From positions 434,001 through 498,000 of the forward strand of contig JAADJZ010000006.1 in NCBI GenBank assembly GCA_011032825.1: a stretch of DNA of 64,000 nt, written 5' to 3'. Both the position numbers and the translations under genes were made by a program. The stretch comes from Massariosphaeria phaeospora. Lineage: Eukaryota > Ascomycota > Dothideomycetes > Pleosporales. Every line of letters starts with the position of its first letter. Within the stretch, counting starts at the first letter, position 1. The notes below the pieces were generated by a model. The model was not told the DNA's origin and searched no databases. It saw only the letters and a list, made by a program, of their open reading frames with translations. Below, one piece after another: positions 43,194 through 53,891 of this stretch.

Positions 43194-44780
43194 TCAGGCC
43201 GAACCCTCCGAAGCGGCTGGATCCCGAGCGGCTGCGTCCCGACCACGTGCTATCATCCTGTCAAACTCTTCCCAGCGCAGGGCCTCCTCGGCCTCCTCTG
43301 CAGCATTCGCTCGTGTCAATGGACGCTGGCGGACCCTGGACTCGTCCTCTACGAAATCCATGCAGTCGCAATTGGAAAGGCCGGTGTGGAAGGTGCATCG
43401 CGGGTGGTCGCCGATCTCGGGCTCATCTGGTTCTTCGGGAAACATTTCGTCCTCATCAGACTCACTCAACGCGTTCTGAGGTCCATATAGGTAGGGCGCG
43501 TTGATCCGAGTTGACGCAACGTTCTGAGTTGGCGCAATGTTTTGAGTTGGCGCAACGGTCTGAGTCGGCGCAACGGTCTGAGTTGGCGCAACGTTTTGAG
43601 CTCCAAAGAGGGTGGATGTGCGGTTTCGGTTTCGAAACAGCTTCTTACGGCACATAGGGCAGCGGTTGGCGTTCCACTCGTTGGACGTCACCCATGTTTG
43701 CAGACAGTCTCGGCCGAAGATGTGGTTACAAGCCGGTGTTTCCACGGCAGGGTGCTCCGGGCTGAAAGGCTCTTTGCAGATGGTGCATCCGATGTCGTCG
43801 AGGCTGCTCATGAAGTCTGCTGCGTTGTTGGGAAGCGCTAGATCTGTGACTGAGCCTGGCGACGAATACCCGTCCGACTCGGAGTAACCATTTAATCCGT
43901 CTGATTCGTCCTCGTCTGATTCGTCCTCGTCAAGACCACTATCGCCGTACACGGGCCTGGCCCCTGTGATACCGGAGATCCCATTACCACCAGGGCCGGA
44001 ACGATCGGGGCGGCCGTTCCCGTATGGAGGGTTGGCCGTGGCGTTGCCGAAGAGCGCAGTACCCATATGGGGGAATAGGTCAGGGACCCGGGCGCTGGTC
44101 GCTGTGTTACTGGAGGTCCTATCATCAAAGCCGAAATTGAAGGGGGGCCCGATCCTAACCGGAGAACTAGCTGTTGCGCTATCTAAGACCCCAGGAACCA
44201 TACCAGAGGACTCGTCACTGACCCGGGAGCTGGCCGCTGCGTTACCGGAGGCCCCAGTACCCATACCGGAGAACAGGCCGCCGACTGGGGGCGGTGCGCG
44301 TGCAGCGACCCGAGGGCTGGCCGCTGCGTTACCGAAGAGCCCAGTACCTATACTGGATAGGTCAGGGACCCGGGGCCTGGTCGCTGTGTCATCAGAGGCC
44401 CGATTACCGAAGTGGAAATGATAGGGGCCGCTGGTGGTCCTAAACGGACGGCCAGCCACTGCGTTACCTAAGATCCCAGGAACCGCACCAGAAAGCTGGG
44501 CACTGACCCGGAAGCTGGCCGCTGCGTTACCGGAAGCCCCAGTACCCAAAGTGGAGACTGGGCTGCCGTCCAGGGGAGGCGGGCTTGCGACCCGAGGGCT
44601 GACCGCTGCGTTACCAAAGATGTCATCAGGCCGGCTTACTGGAGCCCGACCGAGAAGCTCATTAGACGGGCTACCGATGGAGGTCGGGGGGGGTCCAAAC
44701 GTGAAAGGGCGGAACGGGAGCTCAACGCGCCGGGGGGTTGAAGAATCTCGGTCATGAGACTGGGTATCGCGGCTGTCCAT
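43194..44780 (-). CDS. RING-like zinc finger protein with long internal repeats (528 aa)
   Basis: Intronless. Residues about 60-290 are built from two copies of a 95-residue Gly/Ala/Ser/Pro unit (GTGASGNAAAS.RVS ... LFGNA). An acidic run follows (DEDESDEDESD). The RING-like finger is at 332-377: CTICKEPF, then ACNHIFGRDCLQTW and NRCPMC. Seven of eight zinc ligands are present; the fifth (normally Cys or His in C-x-H-x2-C) is Gly356. After it come five hexapeptide repeats of the VAPTQT type and a second Cys/His cluster (HPRCTFHTGLSNCDCMDF). A ubiquitin-ligase role would be the family default, but the missing ligand makes this uncertain. TATATAAG lies about 75 bp upstream. The divergent neighbour 802 bp away is a second RING-like gene with the same substitution. 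Confidence 0.78.
   Translation of the reverse strand: MDSRDTQSHDRDSSTPRRVELPFRPFTFGPPPTSIGSPSNELLGRAPVSRPDDIFGNAAVSPRVASPPPLDGSPVSTLGTGASGNAAASFRVSAQLSGAVPGILGNAVAGRPFRTTSGPYHFHFGNRASDDTATRPRVPDLSSIGTGLFGNAAASPRVAARAPPPVGGLFSGMGTGASGNAAASSRVSDESSGMVPGVLDSATASSPVRIGPPFNFGFDDRTSSNTATSARVPDLFPHMGTALFGNATANPPYGNGRPDRSGPGGNGISGITGARPVYGDSGLDEDESDEDESDGLNGYSESDGYSSPGSVTDLALPNNAADFMSSLDDIGCTICKEPFSPEHPAVETPACNHIFGRDCLQTWVTSNEWNANRCPMCRKKLFRNRNRTSTLFGAQNVAPTQTVAPTQTVAPTQNIAPTQNVASTRINAPYLYGPQNALSESDEDEMFPEEPDEPEIGDHPRCTFHTGLSNCDCMDFVEDESRVRQRPLTRANAAEEAEEALRWEEFDRMIARGRDAAARDPAASEGSA
43508..43597 (+). repeat. Coding minisatellite, five 18-bp units
   Basis: Units of the form GAGTTGGCGCAACGGTCT repeated five times with a few substitutions, encoding a six-residue VAPTQT/NIAPTQ-type repeat in the RING-like protein. 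Confidence 0.9.
44020..44600 (-). repeat. Two copies of a ~285-bp coding tandem repeat
   Basis: Landmarks such as GCTGGCCGCTGCGTTACCGG recur about 285 bp apart (44229 and 44514 on the plus strand), matching a 95-residue protein repeat. The two units have diverged by many substitutions but have kept length and frame. Outer limits are approximate. Confidence 0.75.
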
Positions 44781-44853
44781 GGTTGTGAGTGCTGCGGCTG
44801 GCAGAGCGGTGGTGGAAGTTGTGCGTTGGTAGGTTCTGGTGTATGAGTGGGCT

Positions 44854-44859
44854 TATATA
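44854..44859 (-). promoter_or_regulatory. TATA box of the minus-strand RING-like gene
   Basis: TATATA(AG) on the minus strand, 74 bp upstream of ATG 44780. Position and sequence fit a TATA box. Confidence 0.5.
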
Positions 44860-45486
44860 CGGAGGAAGTGGCTGTCGTTTCTGACGTCACTGTGAAAGCA
44901 CGATTTCACCGGTTATTGTACGAGCAATATGTTGTGAAAGTGTGAAGGTTCCACCTTTCCAATACGGGAGAGAGCAATTCAGGCGTAGTGAAGTTTTGCG
45001 CAGTGCATAAGAGGGTAGAGACGTACTGGATTAGGACTAGACCAACTTCAAAGAGAATATTAGGCAAAGGAACGCAGGGTCAAAGCTCAACACTAGTCAA
45101 AAGTCTATGCTTGTGGCAGTGAAAGCTATATCACGTGACCCACTTTCACTTTTGTCAAGTTTTACAACTGGCAATAAGATGTAACAAGCCTTTCCCGAGT
45201 GAAAACTCACTAATGTGTGGTTTTATCGATCTGTGTTCGAAAATCCGGTATCTAGGTATTTTGACTTCACGAATAACCAGGTGACTAGGCTACAGCTGCT
45301 TCGCGACACCAGACGGCAATCTAACCTGAACGACCTTTCATCGCCTTTTCGAGAGATAAATTGTGACTAGACTGCTCGCCGCCTGACCGAGCTAGTAAGC
45401 ACGACAATGCTGATTGTACAGCGCATCCGATGTGTGCGTGTTTCGATGTGCAAACACAATGTCTAACAGACCTCGAGACATGGCTT

Positions 45487-45493
45487 TATATAA
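45487..45493 (+). promoter_or_regulatory. TATA box of the plus-strand RING-like gene
   Basis: TATATAA, about 90 bp upstream of ATG 45583. Position and sequence fit a TATA box. Confidence 0.5.
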
Positions 45494-45582
45494 CTCTGTT
45501 TTGTTCTTACCTCCAAAATCATTCATACACGCCTCGATAAGACATTGCCTATTAGAAGCTCCAATCAGAATTTCTGAGAATC

Positions 45583-46737
45583 ATGCCGGACATGATGGAC
45601 CAAGACCGATACGTCCGCACCCTGGCCGTACCAGATGAGGACTGCCCAATCTGCTACGAACCCTTCGATACTGAAGATCACAAAGCCGTTCGTCTCGCAT
45701 GTGGGCACTGGTTTGGCTTCACCTGCATCAATGGAGCTATCAAAGACTCTCCTGCACCGAACCATTGTCCGTCTTGCCGCAGCGTCATGTTCCTTCGAGA
45801 CGGAGAAACTGCAAACGAGGACCCAGAGGACCCAGAGATTTTGCCAACGCCAGATGAAGATTACGTACCGCCCTTTATACCGCCACTCTCTTTTGTACCA
45901 TCTGTATGCGATCGCATTAGGATACAGGCGAACTGGCGTTGGGGGAATTTCCGTGATATGGATATTGAGAATCATACTTTGCTCATGCAATTCATCTGGG
46001 AGAGCGTATATCCGCATACCAAGAGCCTCTTGCCTGTAATTTCCGGTGGTGGCGTGCCTTATGAGTTATGGTGCTCCATTGAGGACGGCGTCATTAGCCA
46101 TCTGTGTCAACAGCTCTGGCGGAGGGAATCCGATGAGTTGGAACCTGCACTGCGCTATCTGGAGTTTACCCTCCTGCATCGATATTTCCACTACTATAAT
46201 CTCACGGACCGAGAGCCAATTAGAGTCCTAGTCCATTTGTTGCTCCTGCACCCCGGGATGCTCTCTAATAGAACATTGGAAACGGACTCTGCGCGGTTGT
46301 GGTGGAAAATGTTTTTGATCTACTGTCGCCGCTACCCCGAAAATGATGTAGGGAGACAACCGAGGCTGGTCCCAGACGAAGACCGTCTCACCATGCAGCA
46401 CTTTATCGCAATGACGGCGTTCCAGACTTTACAAGCTGACCTACCTGAGCATCTCGAAAGGAGTAGGAAAAAGATGTGTGAGTCGCTTTGGTACTTTCTT
46501 CCATTCAACATGACTAATGTCTGGGGGCCCCACCCCCAGATGGAGCACTGTGTTTGGGAAACTCTTGAACGCATGCTTAGACCATTACCCCTTGTACCTC
46601 TAACGCCCAAGTTTTTTGGAGCAGCGGAGGAAGAAGAGGCTGTCCGCCGTCTCTGGCGGATCAGCGAAATCATGACGATATCAGATCTAGCGATAATTCG
46701 AAGACTCGCTCGACCGCTCGGGTCATCACGCACTTAG
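45583..46737 (+). CDS. RING-like zinc finger protein (384 aa)
   Basis: Intronless. The N-terminal finger is DCPICYEPFD, then LACGHWFGFTCINGAI and NHCPSCRSVMF: ligands C21, C24, C40, H42, C48, C62 and C65. The fifth ligand position is Gly45, the same change as in the divergent RING-like gene. The remaining 310 residues look folded and mostly helical (for instance HLCQQLWRRESDELEPALRY), rich in Trp, Arg and Leu, with no family I recognise. It could be a ubiquitin ligase with a helical substrate-binding part. The sequence is not repetitive, unlike its partner. Confidence 0.78.
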   Translation: MPDMMDQDRYVRTLAVPDEDCPICYEPFDTEDHKAVRLACGHWFGFTCINGAIKDSPAPNHCPSCRSVMFLRDGETANEDPEDPEILPTPDEDYVPPFIPPLSFVPSVCDRIRIQANWRWGNFRDMDIENHTLLMQFIWESVYPHTKSLLPVISGGGVPYELWCSIEDGVISHLCQQLWRRESDELEPALRYLEFTLLHRYFHYYNLTDREPIRVLVHLLLLHPGMLSNRTLETDSARLWWKMFLIYCRRYPENDVGRQPRLVPDEDRLTMQHFIAMTAFQTLQADLPEHLERSRKKMCESLWYFLPFNMTNVWGPHPQMEHCVWETLERMLRPLPLVPLTPKFFGAAEEEEAVRRLWRISEIMTISDLAIIRRLARPLGSSRT

Positions 46738-48709
46738 GTAGCGAAAACCTGAAAGCAGTCTCAACAGCTAGTTACTAAGGAACCTTTAGGACCTACCTAG
46801 CAATGTTAATGCAACCGAACCGATATCTACCATTTTCTCTGCAATGTTAATATGACCGAATTGATCTCTACCATTCTCTCTGTAATCTATCTTTATGTAT
46901 GTTCTGACATGAACGGAAGTCATTTTGTCTAGCCGGTCCAAATCGCAGGCCCCGGCGCAGTGTAGTTCGAAAGTCCGCCCTTCCAAAAGGTCTCTCCGCG
47001 GTCCTGATACTTGACGAGGTCTGGAATAGTGATGCTGGATCTTCCTTGGAATACGCTCCCGGAAATTTGACCGTTGGCCCCGGAGTACGGAGATCGTTAG
47101 CCAACGACTGCCCGCTGTTGTATACTTGGGGCTTAATTAGAGAAACATACCGCCACCCGAACCGATCACGTCGATGTGAGCACAATTAACGTAAGACTAT
47201 GAAGTCAGAACCTGTTCTCGTCAATAATCATTCTTCAGCCATATTTCGCCTTCATTTCCCATGGAAAAAAGACTTGTGAGAGGGGAGAATACCACACGAC
47301 TGGACGCTGGTTTTGGCAAGTCGAACATTGCTGCTTGTCAAATACTTCGTTCGATGGTCAAACGTAGTACAACCCATGCCGCTTCTAGGATGCTGTACGA
47401 CCAACTTCCATGGAAGATCCAGGGAATAGGTAGAAAGCAAGTACTCACGTAGGGTTAAGATACGTAGACGTGACTGATGGAGAATTATCTTGAATGGTGC
47501 GCTCGCGTCAGAGTTGAGGAGAGGTGTCGGCTGTCGTCACATCCGAGATGTTTCCGGGGAAAATCAGCACGGACCAGCCCCACTTACCTAGCGCCGCCCG
47601 CCATCCCAACCTCGTCCGGCTGACGGACTCCAACTTCACGACACCACGACTTGATTTTTTATCGGACCGCTTCATGAAATACGCAAGCTATTTGGCAGGA
47701 AGAACACCGTGATCCTCTGCGCTTCGCAACGCCCCTATAACTCCAATAAGGCGTACACCCACCCTACGTCGCGTTCGCCCGCTTTCTTCCACGTAATCTA
47801 CCGCACACCATGCGGATAGGGGAACCCTCTGACTCTTGGTCTGCTCAGCTTCATTGAAGTAGGAATCATCTAAAAGGGGCTTGTTGGTGTTTTTAGGATG
47901 TTATACTAGGACACAAGGAGGTAGGCAGATGTAACAGCACCCTAGCATGCTGGGGGGTAAAACAACAAACTCCCAATCACGGGAGGGATCTTTATGATGT
48001 TTATGGATGGCTCACGAAGTCAGTATAAGCTCCGTCGGCGAGACCTGGTATTTCTCAGCAGGTCAGAGCAACCTTGAACTTGTCGTGGATAATCCACATT
48101 AGGAGTTTTCATAACTTATAGCAAGAACAACGACCTTTCAGCCGCCTCAAATTAAGATTGAAACTTGCAATATATCTCTACCACCCTCTAAACCACTCCA
48201 CCTTCTTTATAGCTTTTGTATTGACTACTATTATTCTTTCTAAACCGATCATCGAAACTAAACTAAAGGGCTTCTACGACGCAGGACACCGGCGCTTCGT
48301 TGGGAGAAGACGAAAGCTGAGCACAAATACTAAGTCGCTCGGACCCTGAGCGACATCTGTTATACCGTAGGATTGTTTGTTTCAAGGAATTATAGCTGAA
48401 AATCAGTATATATTCCTGATGTCGACTGGAAAGACTTCGTTCGCCAACCCATAGCCGAGGGGTTTCAATTTCTGGTAGGTCGACCGGGTAACGATTCCAT
48501 GCCTTTCACCTGGTCCAGCGCGCCACCAGGTATAGCGCACCTGTGCATGGGCCTGAGCACCGGTCCAAAAGGTTCATGGTACTCCCTCTCTGCTCCAACA
48601 CCACCCGCAACAGCACGTGGAACTCAACCGACTCTTTGACTTCCAACTCTTTCGATCCTCCACAACAACCTTCCGAAGCATCTTGACACAAGACATAACA
48701 CATACAAAC
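46738..48709. other. Intergenic, about 2 kb, AT-rich in places
   Basis: No supported gene. A two-copy tandem repeat of about 41 bp lies at 46801-46881 (GCAATGTTAAT.. ..ACCGAA..GAT.TCTACCATT.TCTCT) with mainly transition differences. The part 48110-48290 is AT-rich (TATATCTCTACC, ACTACTATTATTCTTTC) and may be a decayed mobile element, but no open domain or terminal repeat could be found. ORFs up to 62 codons here are not protein-like. Confidence 0.35.
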
Positions 48710-51150
48710 ATGGGCAGCTTCAGACTCTACCGCCAGGAACGTCGAGAACGCGCAAAGGCTTTAGTGCAAGTCGAAGACAAGTCTGCAAAGCTGGCGGCTA
48801 CCAAACCGTCAATGATTGCAGTCGACAAACTCATGAAAGGTAGAGACAAACTCCTCAACACATCGATTAGCATGACTAATTACTCAATAGACATGGCTCG
48901 AGAGAATTTTAGTCGTGAGAATAGCCCGGACAAGATTCAATCGGATGTTGAAGATGGCCACCTAGCCGAAAAGGACAGCAAAGGTATTTGTCTTGGTCGC
49001 GGTTACGTTGAACACATCTAACTAGTCTCCAGATTCGTCTTCAGCTGATCCTCAAGCAGACAGTACTATCCCGTCCATTCCCAAAGCCCAGAAGAAGAAG
49101 CAACTCAGCAACGCTGAAAAGCGTCGTCGTCGCAAGGCGCGGCAAGAAGCGGCCAAGGAGACTAAACCCGCCCAACATCAGCGTAAGTACTATCTCTTTG
49201 AAGCGCATGCTACTTCTGACTCTAATCACAGTATCCAACGAGCGTGAACACCAACTGCAAGCGGTGCAGGCCGTGGAGGTCAGGAGCTTGATGAAGGGTA
49301 CTTTACGCCTGACCGCGCATGCTCTAGCACCCGCTAACCTAAGGCGTATAGTAAATGGTTTTTCAGACACTACAAAAAACCTGTCAGGACTCGGATCATC
49401 CACCAACAATCGCGACATCAATCCAAATTCCCCACCCGAAGAGATAGAACACACAAAGGTCTACACGAAGGCATTACACGACCATAAATCCGATCCCCAG
49501 CTTGAGTCACCGTCGCCGACGCTAAGCACAGCGCTGCCAGCGAGGAAGATCCACAAGCAGCGTTTCCGTATCGAGACAACTCAGCGCATGGAACAAGCGA
49601 GCAGCAATATTAAACAGCTGACACACGAGCTCAATGCTATTGTTGCCGCGAAACAGGGAGTTGGTCAAGAGGCGTTCCAATTTTCAGCGTCTTCTGACGA
49701 GCCTGTCCGAGACCATCCACTAGAATTCGAATTTGGTTCACGATCAGCCTCAACGATGTCGCTCGACAACCAAGAAAGGTCTTCCATGTCGCGCTCTCAA
49801 CGCTTTTCATCCTTCGTCAAGTCTGTCGACGGCGCAAATACCACCTTCACCTTCAAGACTCCAGTCCCAAAACGACAGCAGCTGCAAGTCGAGATTGAGC
49901 CTGAGGTCGCTCACGAAAAGGACAAGCCATCCCCTTGTTCTACGCTCTTTGTGCTGGGTCCGACCCGACCACCAATGGTCGAAGTCACTGAGGCTTTGGA
50001 TTGCCATGTCCGTCATCATTTCGTCCTCCATCTGGCTACCGGTCGTCCGATGAACAAGACCACCGCGAAGCTGACAGCCTGGGCCATTACCGAATACCGG
50101 GCTATGTGCCGTGCGAAGAACCGTCACGAGTTGGTGAAACGCTTCTGGACTCCTATGGACATCTGCCACGAAACAAATTTGGAGCGTGGGTTGATCCTGT
50201 ATCGCACGAACTCGTCCGCGGAACCTATCCATGATCCTCTCGATGGGGACTTCGTAGAAGCGTCCCTCTCAGAGGTAGATGCCACTGAGTCGCAGCCTAT
50301 CGATTTTCTAAGGGATAATTCTGATCTCCCTGATCTGAGCGATGGGTCGAGTGACTCTGAGGAGTACAGTGACCTTTACATAAACACCGGAAAAGTAACT
50401 GGCGGTATCATCGACACCAAAGAAGCAGTCGGTGGCGGCATCGCGCAGAATTCGAATGGCAGTGTCATGGCCGTAAATGACGATCTTGCCGAAGAGTCCA
50501 CCTTAGAGCTCACTCTCCAGAATACTTCGCCTCTGTTTAAGGACCGACACGACTTATCAGAAGACGATATGTCGGAGAAGGACTACGAGCTCCAGGACAC
50601 GTTCTTATCCGACCTCTACGCAGGCACGGACAATTTCCAAGCTGACATCGAAGCTCTGGATGAACAGGAACCTGAGACTTTCGAGGACCCCCCCACTACT
50701 CCACTGGAAGACGACACTCCCACAAGCGACCTCTCCACCTGGGCCCTGGAACTCCACCAAACCCTCCTGGGCACGCAATCCCTCTTCCAGTTCCTCACCG
50801 CCCTGCCCACCAACGCCGCCAACAAAGCCACGAAACAGCAAATCGCCACCGCGTTTCTTTCCCTGCACAATGCCGAACGTGCGATTACCGGGAATCTAGG
50901 TAGTCCCTTGGTCCGCCAGCTATCCGTTACCGCACTCGTCAAGAGCGACGTCGCGATGTCGATGGTGATAGTTGGTTCGGTCTCGCTATACGCATTCATG
51001 GCCATGGTTGAGTTTGACGGGGATGGCATGGCGCTGGAAAGCGAGGTGTATGGAGCGTTCAAGAGGGCTGCTGCGCAAGATAAGGCGGCCATGGCTCAGG
51101 CTTCGTCGGGGAGGTTTCTGGATTTGGCGTGTCGGATGGGGAAGCTGTAG
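48710..51150 (+). CDS. Hypothetical protein (762 aa), unrecognised
   Basis: Exons 48710-48983, 49033-49182, 49232-49297 and 49352-51150 (introns 49, 49, 54 nt; the last is a multiple of three and has a GCTAACC branch site, so retention would insert 18 residues). The N-terminus is basic and probably helical (GSFRLYRQERRERAKALVQ); exon 2 carries a basic KKKQLSNAEKRRRRKARQEA run that could be a nuclear signal or coiled coil. The middle region (VEVTEALDCHVRHHFVLHL, then AITEYRAMCRAKNRHELVKR) looks folded. An acidic disordered part (DLSDGSSDSEEYSDLY) precedes a helical C-terminus. No known family. Start ATG 48710 was chosen because the frame upstream begins only at GTG. Confidence 0.7.
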
Positions 51151-52008
51151 GTACGAGGCTGGTTTGAATGGTGTGAGGCTTATGGGTTTGCTCTTGATGC
51201 AAAATGTGCATTGGCGTTTATTCGAGGTGTTATTGTTTATTCCTGTTTCTGTGGTGTATACCCTCGAGATGGAATCACTTATCAGTTTTTCTTAATCTGC
51301 ATTGCCTCACCTGAAGACACTTAGAGATTCTAAGACCTGGGCTCAGTAATGCCCTAGAACGGTTGCAGCCACGATATAGCTTACAGTATTAATAAATTCT
51401 TTTGCGAGAGGCTCACGCCCCTGGCAAATTGATTGCTAATTAAGTTCGAGGGCAATCTCTCAACTGCATTGCAGGTCCTAGTAGTAGGTAGAAGGTTCGT
51501 CTTTGTCTTGAAGAAGCCCTATTGTATCTAGCATACTAGATAACGTCTAGGTAAGAGTTTGACCTGGATGGAATAACAAAACTAAATAACCAACTAAGAG
51601 CTGGGGACTTGGCTACAAGGAAATGATACCACCGGACTTCATAAGGACATCCCAGTCTCAGAATAAACCATGCGCTAGAACATTTGTTTCATTGTTATAT
51701 AAGTATACATGTTTAGATTAGGGCAGGGAGTGCATCAACTGTACATGAACCAGTTGGAAAAGTCATCAACTAGGTAAGCTAGCTGGAAAAGTCATCAACT
51801 GGGTAAGCTAGATGGAAGAGTCATCAACTGGGTAAGCCAGATGGAAAAGTCATCGCCAGATGGAAAAGTCATCGCCAGATGGAAAAGTCATCGCCAGATG
51901 GAAAAGTCATCAACTGTGTAAACCAGTTAGAAAAAGGAGGGGTATAAGAATATCAATGATGAAAGCACACCATACAGATGTGAAAATTACAACAAAAGGG
52001 CACGCGTT
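51151..52008. other. Intergenic with two-tier minisatellite
   Basis: Region between convergent genes. The main content is the repeat array at 51755-51917. The rest (51300-51750) is AT-rich without a gene. Confidence 0.5.
51755..51917 (+). repeat. Minisatellite: three 29-bp units followed by three 19-bp units
   Basis: All units start TGGAAAAGTCATC. The first three have period 29 (51755, 51784, 51813), then after a transition unit at 51842 the period falls to 19 (51842, 51861, 51880, up to 51899). The 19-bp form equals the 29-bp form minus the ten bases AACTGGGTAA. The 19-bp units are identical to one another, which suggests the deletion occurred once and was then amplified. Confidence 0.93.
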
Positions 52009-53208
52009 TTATCTTGAAGTAGGCTTTACGGCGTGCTTGGACTGATTGAGACCTCGTTTTGCCTTTGATGGCCCGTGGTTATATCTGGATCGCAAAAGAC
52101 AGCGCTTTGTGCGTTCTGACGAAATCAGTTCACCCTCGAGTGATTCCGCAGTTGGCTTGTCCTCAGCTTCTGCGAATGGCCACGGCTGAGGTGAAGACCG
52201 ACGGCTTACTGTTAGAGCGGATTGAGGTGACCAATTTGGGCGAGTTGCCATTGGAATCGTTGTAGGCGAAGGTTGACGCGTTGCTATGGGTGCCAATGGA
52301 TCTTCCAGCGTTACCATTTCGGGATTGGGCGATCGGACACTGGCATCAGCGCTAAGGCTGGCTTCTGTGTTCGTCACATCAGGCTCTACCCAATATTCGA
52401 TGTCGACGCTAGGCGCCCGATTTCGGTTCCGGTTCCGGTATTTGTTGCGCCGTCCGCGGCCGCGACGAGTTTGGCCTTCTATCACGGCTGGAATCTCCTT
52501 AAGCTCAAGATCTTCTTCAACCTCTTGTGCCTCTTTAAGCTCTTCAACTCTGTAGTCTCCCGTAATGTCGTCTTGAGTCGTTGCTGATTCAGAGTATGAC
52601 GTGTGTGCCTGTGCAGATGGGCGCTGTGAGTATGCTGGCTGAGGTTGCGGTAGAGGCGGCGGGTATTGCGAGTATACTGGTTGAGGTTGCGGTAGAGGAG
52701 GCGGGTATTGCGAGTATACTGGTTGAGGTTGCTGTGGAGGAGGCGGGTATTGCGAGTATGCTTGCGGTGTATGCGGAAAAGCTGGGGTATAGACAGGTGG
52801 AACTGGGTAATGCGAGTAAACTGGCTGATACTGTGGTGGTGGGGGCCGTGGGAGAGCTGAAGCGTAAACAGGTGGGACTGCGTAATATTGCGGTGGTGGA
52901 GGCGGTGGCGGTCCGGGCGGAGGATACGAATAGCTTGGCTGGTACGTATAGGCGGGTTGATATGTCGGCTGGGCCGTGTAGCTGGGTTGATACGACTCGT
53001 TTTGCGGTGGAGGCACATGTCCGTACGTTGGAGCACCCTAGTAGACTAGGGGAGCGGGATGAGGGGCCGGATTATACGCTGGCGGTGGCGGTGGAAGCGG
53101 TGGAGGCAGGTGTGACTGTGGCCAGGTTCTGTGAGACGCTGGTACGGTGTGGTTGGAAGGGAACTGAGTCCCATAGGGGTATTCCGAAGAATACTGGGGT
53201 TGGGCCAT
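52009..53208 (-). CDS. Pro/Tyr-rich, Arg-rich protein; frame broken by TAG or start unresolved
   Basis: An open frame from 53037 down to 52009 encodes about 342 aa with no usable ATG at its start. The nearest in-frame ATG is at 53208 (MAQPQYSSEYPYGTQFPS), and the 56 codons that follow have the same Pro/Tyr-rich style (LPPPLPPPPPAYNPAP), but a TAG at 53040-53038 separates them from the rest. Either a CAG-to-TAG change has inactivated the gene, or a 108-nt intron (weak donor GTACCA, acceptor CTACTAG) removes the stop in phase. The body has QPSYTAQPTYQPAYTYQPSY, three 14-residue YSQYPPPLPQPQPV repeats, an acidic helix, then RRGRGRRNKYRNRNRNR, an RNA-binding-like patch. Head-to-head with another Pro/Tyr-rich gene. 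No known family. Confidence 0.5.
52628..52753 (+). repeat. Coding minisatellite, three 42-bp units
   Basis: Units like GAGTATACTGGTTGAGGTTG continuing to GGCGGGTATTGC, repeated three times, encode a 14-residue Pro/Gln/Tyr repeat in the minus-strand gene. Units differ at a few bases only. Confidence 0.9.
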
Positions 53209-53891
53209 TTTTGAAGATGGATCAAGAAGAAAAGGAATCTAGAGACGCGATCGAAGTTGTGTATCTGCGGGCGGAAGAGTGGGGCACGCCAAATACTCAC
53301 GTGGACCTGGGCCGTGCAGCTGCCAGAGGCCCCCCCGGGGCCGGCAATCTTCTAAAGCACAGGCGAGCACTCGAAACATGTGTGCATACGATAGCAAACG
53401 CTTTTCTATAGAGTTTGAAAAGAGAGACTGACGGCTGACTCCAACTTCGGGTACCACAAAATGGCCACCCATTCAGCTTCCACTGAATACAAATGAGGCT
53501 CCCCTTGAGCATTCGCGCAAACTTTTATCCATCAAACGAATCTCGACAGATACTCTCTACCGCATCCCCCACCCTAGGGTCTCCACCCGCCACTAGAGGA
53601 ATGTTGCTGAACCAGTATCCGCAATTCAAAAGTTCCCGAGAGCTGCAAACCGCCACCTCTTTTCCACAATGTGCACCACTGCGTCCAAGCGATTTAGGGG
53701 TGAGCTATTGCAAGCTTTGGGTCATCTTTTTGTTATTAATAGAAAAGTTTCAGCGACCCTCGAATTCACCGCTATGTTCCCCACGACCCGCTCAACCGCC
53801 GGCTGCACCTATAACGCAAGCGAATGCTCCCGCACCAAGTGCGATGTCGCCGCTTGTATAGGTAGGTTCGACTACGGATGTATATCCCGGA
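53209..53891. other. Region between two head-to-head Pro/Tyr-rich genes
   Basis: Probably 5' exons or leaders of both. On the minus strand, GTGAGTATTTGG near 53300 looks like a donor with TCTCTAG as acceptor near 53238, suggesting a leader intron. On the plus strand a frame from 53493 with a candidate intron 53700-53753 (GTGAGC..TTTCAG) runs to a TAG at 53859-53861 and is in the same frame as the following gene. I cannot decide whether these parts are coding. Confidence 0.35.

Larger units (their letters stand above)
44781..45582. other. Divergent promoter region of the two RING-like genes
   Basis: No gene. Each side has a TATA-like box close to its gene (44854-44859 and 45487-45493). Two short related stretches GTGAAAG(C) recur near 44892, 44936, 45118 and 45200 (GTGAAAGCACG, GTGAAAGTGTGAAGG, GTGAAAGCTATATC, GTGAAAAC), possibly a shared control element. 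Confidence 0.45.

Noticed and set aside
48110..48360. Possible decayed retrotransposon in AT-rich DNA
   Set aside because: No reverse transcriptase, integrase, terminal repeat or duplication could be seen; composition alone is not enough.
53239..53512. Minus-strand frames before the Pro/Tyr-rich gene
   Set aside because: No good join to the downstream exon and no protein-like pattern; more likely leader sequence with an intron.
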